Shown: positions 7,578-11,989 of the stretch, piece after piece | How positions within the stretch are numbered: position 1 is the stretch's first letter | Layout of the letters: the number at the start of each line of letters is the position of its first letter | Source of the DNA: Bacillota bacterium | Lineage (GTDB): Bacteria > Bacillota > Clostridia > Clostridiales > Clostridiaceae | Direction of reading: 5' to 3' | Length of the DNA stretch: 11,989 nt | NCBI GenBank assembly: GCA_023435985.1 | Contig: JAEZKY010000167.1 | Coordinates: forward strand, 1-11,989 | The notes under the pieces: generated by a model | Told to the model about the DNA's origin: nothing | What the model saw: the letters and a program-made list of their open reading frames with translations, nothing else | Databases searched by the model: none | Position numbers and translations under genes: made by a program

Positions 7578-8800
7578 TAATTACTATTCTCACTTTTTTG
7601 AGAACTATTACCTATAGCATTATTTCCTAAATAAAGAGCAATTACAGCAAAGCTAAAGCATCCTGTTACATCAGTAAATATTGATTCTGCAGTTGATGCA
7701 ATTAAAATGTAAAGTAATATTAAAAAAGCAGCATATTGGGCTTTTTTATTGAGCTCATATCTTCGTTGTATTGATTTAAATATGTTCAGTATTATAAGCA
7801 AAAATAAAACCAAACCTATAAATCCAAATTGTCCATATACATAAGGCCAGAAAGTATCACCAATATATGAATAATCAGTTTTCGTAATTCCTGTAACCAC
7901 ATTTATTCCATATTCATAATATAAGGGGGAATAATATTCTCCTGATAAATCTGAAGCAAAGGTACCAAAACCACTTCCAAATGGAAAATATCTTTTTGCT
8001 AACATAAAGCCTACAATAAATAATGCTGGACGAGCTGCGGTAAGATAATATGATGCATACTCCATAATTTTATTGTAGGTTGAAACAATTCCAATTACCG
8101 CAAGGATTAATATATACCGTATTTTTATAGCTTTAGCATATTTCATTACCATCTTCATAAAGAAATATCCAAGTATAAATACAAAGGCTTTATTTCTTAG
8201 TGTAAAAAATAATATAACTAGAGCTTCAAAAATAATAAAGATATCATATTTTTTTCTCTCATCACTCAGTACCGTACATAATAATATAACAGCAGCCGAC
8301 ACTAAATATGTTGGATGCTCATATAAAAACTTATAGCTTCTTATTCCATACCTTACATCCATTGACATTCCTATATCATGAATTAAATTAATAATTAAAA
8401 AGATAAATATAATAGTTAAGTATATCCTTGACCTATTTGCTACTTTTTTTAATAGTAGATCTTTATCTATATTATTAGAAACAATTAAAGTGAATACATA
8501 GCAAACTACAAACTTACTTATAGCTAAAACATCTTTGTATATTGCAATCTTCTGGGGTTGAATATTATGCAGTATATTTCCTGATATTCCAAAAAACAAC
8601 ATAGCAAAAAATAAAACTATTATCTTTATTTCACTGCGATACATAATTGTATGTCTTTTTCTATTAAACATATAAAATATTGATAATAAAATCAGCAAAA
8701 TCGTAAACGATTCATCAATATAACCTAACTTTAAAATATATGCAACTAGGCAGTTTTGGAAAATAAAAATATCAAAAATTAAATTAAAAATAAAAAACAT
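7577..8800 (-). CDS. Wzy-like polysaccharide polymerase / O-antigen ligase-like membrane protein
   Basis: A 407-residue protein made almost wholly of membrane segments (about 11-13), with an extracytoplasmic loop of some 60 residues late in the chain. The block ARPALFIVGFMLA, then FPFGSGFGTFAS, then the loop ending in GDTFWPYVYGQFGFIGLVLF, follows the pattern of Wzy/WaaL-family proteins. In these, an Arg and a Gly-rich turn precede the large loop. Its likely role is to join flipped repeat units into polymer on the outer membrane face. An upstream GTG at 8833 would add 11 residues but lacks a ribosome binding site. ATG 8800 has GGGGGAG just before it, so I prefer 8800. It is the first gene after a strong terminator and overlaps the next gene by one base. 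Sequence conservation in this family is low, so the call rests on topology, pattern and context. Confidence 0.85.
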   Translation of the reverse strand: MFFIFNLIFDIFIFQNCLVAYILKLGYIDESFTILLILLSIFYMFNRKRHTIMYRSEIKIIVLFFAMLFFGISGNILHNIQPQKIAIYKDVLAISKFVVCYVFTLIVSNNIDKDLLLKKVANRSRIYLTIIFIFLIINLIHDIGMSMDVRYGIRSYKFLYEHPTYLVSAAVILLCTVLSDERKKYDIFIIFEALVILFFTLRNKAFVFILGYFFMKMVMKYAKAIKIRYILILAVIGIVSTYNKIMEYASYYLTAARPALFIVGFMLAKRYFPFGSGFGTFASDLSGEYYSPLYYEYGINVVTGITKTDYSYIGDTFWPYVYGQFGFIGLVLFLLIILNIFKSIQRRYELNKKAQYAAFLILLYILIASTAESIFTDVTGCFSFAVIALYLGNNAIGNSSQKSENSN

Positions 8801-8804
8801 GCTT

Positions 8805-8811
8805 CTCCCCC
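8805..8811 (-). promoter_or_regulatory. Ribosome binding site that decides the polymerase start
   Basis: The minus strand reads GGGGGAG four bases before the ATG at 8800. The competing GTG at 8833 is preceded by AT-rich sequence and GGC only. Confidence 0.65.
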
Positions 8812-8946
8812 AAATCCTAATGTATATATCCACGCCAATTTTTTATATGTATAGTTTAACCAAAAAATTGTTTTATATTTACATATTTGAAATTAAATTA
8901 TTCATTGTTAATTAGCCGATAAATTAGAATAAAATTTCAGGCGAAT
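8812..8946 (-). promoter_or_regulatory. AT-rich leader between terminator and polymerase gene, possible internal promoter
   Basis: This interval follows the strong terminator at 8947-8992 and precedes the polymerase gene. A promoter here would be needed if the terminator is efficient. I see -10-like stretches on the minus strand (TATACAT at about 8856-8850; TATAAA further upstream), but none with a good -35 at normal spacing. The best partial pair is TTAACA, 17 bases, AAATAT. The promoter is therefore inferred from position only. Confidence 0.3.
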
Positions 8947-8992
8947 AAAAAATCTCCCTAGGATTAAATTTATAATCCTAGAGAGATTTTTT
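8947..8992 (-). terminator. Strong intrinsic terminator inside the polysaccharide locus
   Basis: A nearly perfect inverted repeat of 20 bases per arm (8992-8973 and 8966-8947) around a six-base loop. In the minus-strand transcript the single imperfect position is a U-G pair, whereas a plus-strand transcript would have a C-A mismatch there. The last six bases of the 3' arm are T, forming the U-tract. The core is CTAGGATTA paired with TAATCCTAG. It lies 13 bases after the stop of the GT4 gene at 9006, so it probably ends or attenuates transcription from the UDP-glucose dehydrogenase side. Confidence 0.85.
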
Positions 8993-9005
8993 AATTATGT
9001 TTTTC

Positions 9006-10082
9006 TTAGCTTAAAAGTTCTTTATATGCCTTTAAATGCGCATCATAATATATTTTGTTGTTAAATTTTATATTAAAGGTTTCTATGCAATTGCTTTTCA
9101 TACAGTTATATCCTACTTTGTCATTATATAGCTTAAGTATTTTTTCTTTAAAGGTTTCAACATCCTTCATTTCTACTAAATATCCGTTGTGTCCATCTTC
9201 TATTTCTTCATTTGTTCCATCAATATTTGTAGCAATGACTGGAACTCCTTTTGAAAATGCTTCTAATGGGGTTAGTGGTAAACCTTCAATATATGAGCAT
9301 AAAAGCAGTATATCTATATACTTTAAATGCTCTATCACGTTATCTTTTGGTCCTAGTAAATATATGAAGTCCTCTAGATTTTCTTTTTTTATAACTTCCT
9401 TTATATTCTTTAACTCTGGTCCATCGCCTAATAATATAAATTTTACTTTTTTATTTTCTAAGGCGGTTCTCTTAGCTACTTCAATAAAATCATAAATTCC
9501 TTTATAATCCACTAACCTGCTTATTTGAGCTACTATAAAATATCCCTGTTCTTTTAAACTTAAAAGTCTGCTGTCAACTATTTTATTAGTATTCTTAGTT
9601 TCTATTGTATTGTATATTGTAGTCATGTTTTTTCCTTTCAAATTGGCTTTTTCAATTAGAATTTTCTTAGCCGCTTCACTTACAGTTATTATTTTAATAT
9701 TTTTTAATGCAAAATTAGTTAACTTAAATTTGTCTTCAATGCATAAATGCTGAGTATGTATTAATTTAGTTTTTGTAAATTTTAACATTGCTTTTGATAA
9801 TAAGGTAGTCATTCTGTGATGACTGTGAATTATATCTATCTCCTCTCCTTTCACTATCTTATATATAATTAGTAGATTTTTTAATATATTAAATGGATTT
9901 TTAGAATCTGTATTCATAATATTATAGTGTTTAATATCGAGTTTCTTAAGTTCTTCTGTTAGTTCTCCACCCATACTTGCAACTATAATTTTATTTTCTT
10001 CTTTAAATTCCTTGGTTAGTTGAAGAATGCATTTTTCAACTCCACCAAGCCCCATACCTCTGTTTATATATAATATGTTCAT
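9006..10082 (-). CDS. GT4-family glycosyltransferase (GT-B fold)
   Basis: A 358-residue protein beginning MNILYINRGMGLGGVEKCIL, with the GT4 N-terminal glycine loop. DIIHSHHRMTTLL (83-95) is the conserved His block of the acceptor domain, followed by ITVSEAAKK (132-140). In the donor domain, ISRLVDYKGIYDFI (187-200) and FILLGDGPEL (215-224) lead to the EX7E motif EGLPLTPLE (Glu266 and Glu274) and AFSKGVPVIAT. It is slightly short for GT4 but complete. AAGGAG is eight bases before the ATG. It is the last gene of the upstream unit, directly followed by a strong terminator, so it may belong to the conserved assembly part of the locus rather than to the polymerase/flippase part. It likely adds an early sugar of the repeat unit; specificity is not readable from sequence. 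Confidence 0.92.
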   Translation of the reverse strand: MNILYINRGMGLGGVEKCILQLTKEFKEENKIIVASMGGELTEELKKLDIKHYNIMNTDSKNPFNILKNLLIIYKIVKGEEIDIIHSHHRMTTLLSKAMLKFTKTKLIHTQHLCIEDKFKLTNFALKNIKIITVSEAAKKILIEKANLKGKNMTTIYNTIETKNTNKIVDSRLLSLKEQGYFIVAQISRLVDYKGIYDFIEVAKRTALENKKVKFILLGDGPELKNIKEVIKKENLEDFIYLLGPKDNVIEHLKYIDILLLCSYIEGLPLTPLEAFSKGVPVIATNIDGTNEEIEDGHNGYLVEMKDVETFKEKILKLYNDKVGYNCMKSNCIETFNIKFNNKIYYDAHLKAYKELLS

Positions 10083-10111
10083 TATTTGTTCTCCTTAAAA
10101 ATCCGTATTTG

Positions 10112-10155
10112 AAAAAATCATTAAACCTAATTATAATTTAATTATAGCCTAATGA
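10112..10155 (-). terminator. Weak terminator-like AU-rich hairpin after the Alg13-like gene
   Basis: In the minus-strand transcript TCATTA (10155-10150) pairs with TAATGA (10123-10118). The stem can extend inward through G-U pairs and an AU-rich part, and six T follow immediately (10117-10112). It begins nine bases after the stop of the Alg13-like gene. The stem has almost no GC, so it is at best a weak terminator or attenuator. Confidence 0.35.
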
Positions 10156-10164
10156 CTTCTATAT

Positions 10165-10653
10165 TTACATTATTTCAAGAACAGCCTTCTCAAATTTTTT
10201 AATGAATTCATTTTTACTAGAACTACAATTATTACATCTTTTAGAAAGCTCTTTATAATTTCTTATTGTCTCATCTAAATTTTCAATATCATATACTCCA
10301 ATAATTTTTGAATTTTCATCTAGCCTTTTAGTGAAAAGTATTTGATGATTATCAACATGTTCATTAAATTCAGGATTTCTCGGCACCACAATTGGTACCT
10401 TATTATATTTAAGTGGATGAAATATGCTGCCTGGACCCCCATGAGTTATGACTATATCACTTTTCCTCATGTTTTCGTCCATTTCCTCGTATCCAATCAT
10501 TTTTTTACTTTTATAATTTCTAGGAATATAATTGCTATATCCAATTTGAGCAAATATTTCATCTGTAATTTGCCCTTTTTCAACTAATTTATCTAATTCT
10601 ATAAACAGTCTATTCATACCTTGTTCATGAGTTCCTACTGTAACGAATATCAA
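10165..10653 (-). CDS. Alg13-like catalytic subunit of a split glycosyltransferase (EpsF/Cps14G/PssE type)
   Basis: A 162-residue protein, read from a TTG start, that opens MIFVTVGTHEQGMNRLFIEL, the standard N-terminus of this family. It corresponds to the C-terminal half of a GT28/MurG-like GT-B enzyme and carries the UDP-sugar site. THGGPGSI (residues about 95-102) is the diagnostic glycine motif, followed by PIVVPRNPEFNEHVDNHQ. In Streptococcus pneumoniae type 14, Cps14G with Cps14F adds beta-1,4-galactose to lipid-linked glucose; a similar second-sugar role is plausible here. GGAGGG (10665-10660) lies six bases before the TTG at 10653. That TTG overlaps the TGA of the Alg14-like gene by two bases, so the partners are translationally coupled. 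A longer reading from ATG 10707 would add 18 residues lacking family similarity and is unlikely. Confidence 0.92.
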   Translation of the reverse strand: MIFVTVGTHEQGMNRLFIELDKLVEKGQITDEIFAQIGYSNYIPRNYKSKKMIGYEEMDENMRKSDIVITHGGPGSIFHPLKYNKVPIVVPRNPEFNEHVDNHQILFTKRLDENSKIIGVYDIENLDETIRNYKELSKRCNNCSSSKNEFIKKFEKAVLEIM

Positions 10654-11099
10654 AATAATCCCTCCAATACTTTTCCCTTTGGATAAAATTTCTTTTGCTC
10701 TTCCCACTGTAACACAAACAAATCACTGATTGGATAAACCACTTTTCCTGTTATTGTCGGTTTTTCTATTCTATCATATACTTCAATATAAATTACCTTT
10801 GCACCAAAAAGCTTTCCTAAGTAAAAAAATGGAATAGCAGGTGCTGCACCAGTGCTGACTATTAAATCCGGCTTTTCTTTAAAAAGTATTTTTACAGCTA
10901 AAAAGGTGTTTTTAATTAAATTTTTAATATTTCTATTTGTAGGGAAGTAGCACCAATATTTTTTCTCATCTTTAAGGATGGATTTTGAATCTTCCTTCTC
11001 AAAAGTAACCCAAAACCTCTCTTTATCCTTCCACCACTCTTTTAATTGAATTAAATGAGTTAAGTGACCACCACTTGATGTTATAAAACATATCTTCAT
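10650..11099 (-). CDS. Alg14-like membrane-associated partner of a split glycosyltransferase (EpsE/Cps14F/PssD type)
   Basis: A 149-residue protein corresponding to the N-terminal, acceptor-side half of a GT28/MurG-like enzyme. MKICFITSSGGHLTHLIQL holds the SSGGHL motif of Alg14 homologues. DLIVSTGAAPAIPFFYLGKL (78-97) and AKVIYIEVYDRIEKPTITGK form the conserved middle and the region linked to membrane docking. It ends in LQWEEQKKFYPKGKVLEGLF, as Alg14/PssD proteins do. The protein recruits and stimulates the Alg13-like subunit encoded directly downstream; together they make one functional transferase. GGGGGGA lies just before the ATG at 11099. An 87-base gap with a small hairpin separates it from the UDP-glucose dehydrogenase gene. 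Family assignment is firm; the sugar transferred is inferred at best to be galactose- or hexose-like. Confidence 0.92.
   Translation of the reverse strand: MKICFITSSGGHLTHLIQLKEWWKDKERFWVTFEKEDSKSILKDEKKYWCYFPTNRNIKNLIKNTFLAVKILFKEKPDLIVSTGAAPAIPFFYLGKLFGAKVIYIEVYDRIEKPTITGKVVYPISDLFVLQWEEQKKFYPKGKVLEGLF
10660..10665 (-). promoter_or_regulatory. Ribosome binding site for the TTG start of the Alg13-like gene
   Basis: GGAGGG on the minus strand lies six bases before TTG 10653 and inside the last codons of the Alg14-like gene. It supports TTG as the true start. Confidence 0.8.
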
Positions 11100-11143
11100 C
11101 TAATCCCCCCATTCATTAGTTTACAATTTACAATCCCCAGTTT

Positions 11144-11182
11144 AAAGTTAAGGAAGAAAAGCCTCTGGCTTTTCAAAGTTAA
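11144..11182 (-). other. Small hairpin flanked by 8-base direct repeats, possible weak attenuator
   Basis: In the gap after the UDP-glucose dehydrogenase stop, the minus strand can form GAAAAGCC, AGA loop, GGCTTTTC (11174-11156), followed by a T/C-rich stretch. The hairpin is bracketed by two copies of AAAGTTAA on the plus strand (11144-11151 and 11175-11182). It has only three GC pairs and a broken T-tract, so it would be a weak terminator at most. Confidence 0.35.
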
Positions 11183-11186
11183 ATAT

Positions 11187-11989
11187 CTATATTACCATAG
11201 CTGTCATTTCTTCTTTAAGTTTTTTCTCAAAATTTAAAACAGCTTTCCTTCCAATTGAATAATAGTCTATTTCTCGAGCTTTGGCTTCCTTTATCTTGTA
11301 GCAGTTTCTTCCATCTAAGATTATAGGTGTATTCATTAAATCTTCATAAACCTTTAAATCTAGTGTTTTAATTTCATTCCATTCTGTAAATATAAATGCT
11401 ATATCTGCATCTTTCAAAGTTTCTTCTGGAGTATTTGCATAAGTTATTTCGTCTGGATATATTTTTTTAAAATTATTAACTCCAACTGGATCGTATGCAA
11501 ATACTTTAGCACCTTCATCTATTAATCTTCTTACATTTGGTATTGATGGTGCTTCTCTTAAATCATCAGTTCCAGGTTTAAAGGTTAAACCAAGCACTGC
11601 TACCTTTAAGCCTTTTAAGCTGCCAAATCTCTTTTTAGCTTGTCTGAATAATTTATACTTTTGATTTTCATTTACCTCAATTGTTGCTTTTATTGTTTTT
11701 AATTCATATCCATTGTCATTAGCTAACCAATGAAGTGCTTTAGTATCTTTAGGGAAACATGATCCCCCATATCCGATTCCTGCACTTAAGAATTTATCTC
11801 CTATTCTTGGATCAAAACTCATTCCTTTAGCTACATCTTCAATATCTGCTCCAACCATTTCACAAAAATTTGCTATTTCATTCATAAATGATATTTTAAG
11901 AGCTAAAAAGTCATTTGAAGCATATTTAACCATTTCTGCACTTCTTCTATTTGTAACAACTATCGGCTGACTATAGCCTTCGTAAACTT
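11187..11989 (-). CDS. ugd: UDP-glucose 6-dehydrogenase, C-terminal two thirds (5' end beyond window)
   Basis: The frame is open to the window edge; the 266 codons seen begin VYEGYSQPIV. The first ATG (11933) lies inside the conserved SAEMVKYASN block and is not the start. UDP-glucose dehydrogenase oxidises UDP-glucose to UDP-glucuronate with two NAD+. Visible family features are KYASND (Lys and Asn of the active site, visible residues 21-26), the long central helix region, and the catalytic cysteine in GYGGSCFPKDTKAL (Cys77 of the fragment). LGLTFKPGTDDLREAPS (132-148) opens the C-terminal domain, and the end DGRNCYKIKEAKA is also typical. With a family length near 440, about 170 N-terminal residues (the NAD-binding Rossmann domain) are missing. 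Its place at the head of the visible glycosyltransferases suggests a uronic-acid-containing polymer, though GlcA may also be converted to another sugar. Confidence 0.95.
   Translation of the reverse strand, partial: VYEGYSQPIVVTNRRSAEMVKYASNDFLALKISFMNEIANFCEMVGADIEDVAKGMSFDPRIGDKFLSAGIGYGGSCFPKDTKALHWLANDNGYELKTIKATIEVNENQKYKLFRQAKKRFGSLKGLKVAVLGLTFKPGTDDLREAPSIPNVRRLIDEGAKVFAYDPVGVNNFKKIYPDEITYANTPEETLKDADIAFIFTEWNEIKTLDLKVYEDLMNTPIILDGRNCYKIKEAKAREIDYYSIGRKAVLNFEKKLKEEMTAMVI

Noticed and set aside
8801..8833. GTG start at 8833 for the polymerase gene
   Set aside because: No ribosome binding site precedes it, while ATG 8800 has GGGGGAG just upstream and starts directly with the first hydrophobic segment.
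9055..9495. Plus-strand open frame of about 146 codons inside the GT4 gene at 9006-10082
   Set aside because: Fully antisense to the conserved donor domain; its Ser/Phe-rich product is typical of shadow frames in AT-rich genes.
10342..10587. Plus-strand open frame inside the Alg13-like gene
   Set aside because: Antisense to the THGGPGSI region; no supporting signal.
1..11989. CRISPR array, tRNA/rRNA, insertion sequence, phage genes or attachment sites
   Set aside because: No repeat-spacer pattern, cloverleaf-like or rRNA sequence, transposase or integrase motifs, or long terminal inverted repeats were seen on either strand.

Overview
The window is a low-GC stretch in which every gene I can support lies on the minus strand, so it reads from high to low coordinates. 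AT-rich codon use (AAA, AAT, ATA, TTA), strong AAGGAG/GGAGG ribosome binding sites, A/T-flanked intrinsic terminators and the protein families point to a Firmicute, most likely a Clostridium of the C. beijerinckii/C. pasteurianum kind. That genus call is an impression from sequence style, not a database result.

The content is most of a Wzx/Wzy-type capsule or exopolysaccharide locus. In transcription order: a 5'-truncated UDP-glucose 6-dehydrogenase (11989-11187) that supplies UDP-glucuronate; an Alg14-like/Alg13-like split glycosyltransferase pair (11099-10650 and 10653-10165) whose genes overlap by a TTG start inside a TGA stop; and a GT4 glycosyltransferase (10082-9006). A strong intrinsic terminator follows at 8947-8992. 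After it come a Wzy-like polymerase (8800-7577), a GT4 enzyme (7577-6408), a GT2 enzyme (6288-5314), another GT4 enzyme (5259-4078), a Wzx-like flippase (4052-2619) and a MacB/FtsX-type ABC transporter with fused ATPase and permease (2600-627). A second strong terminator (566-617) closes this unit. Beyond it is the N-terminal third or less of a secreted 5'-nucleotidase/UDP-sugar hydrolase-type metallophosphatase (388-1), cut by the window edge.

Inferred working model: cytoplasmic glycosyltransferases build a repeat unit on undecaprenyl phosphate, Wzx flips it and Wzy polymerises it outside. Five glycosyltransferase activities (counting Alg13/Alg14 as one) plus an initiating transferase would fit a repeat of about six sugars, possibly acidic. 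The initiating phosphoglycosyltransferase, the chain-length/tyrosine-kinase regulators and the main promoter are not in the window and probably lie upstream, beyond 11989.

The less ordinary points are the terminator-like hairpins inside the locus, which suggest either two transcription units or regulated read-through; a MacB-like transporter as last gene of the flippase/polymerase unit with no MacA-like partner in view; and the TTG-coupled Alg14/Alg13 pair. I found no tRNA, rRNA, CRISPR, insertion sequence or recognisable riboswitch. No gene-free stretch exceeds 300 bases; the longest is 389-626, described below.
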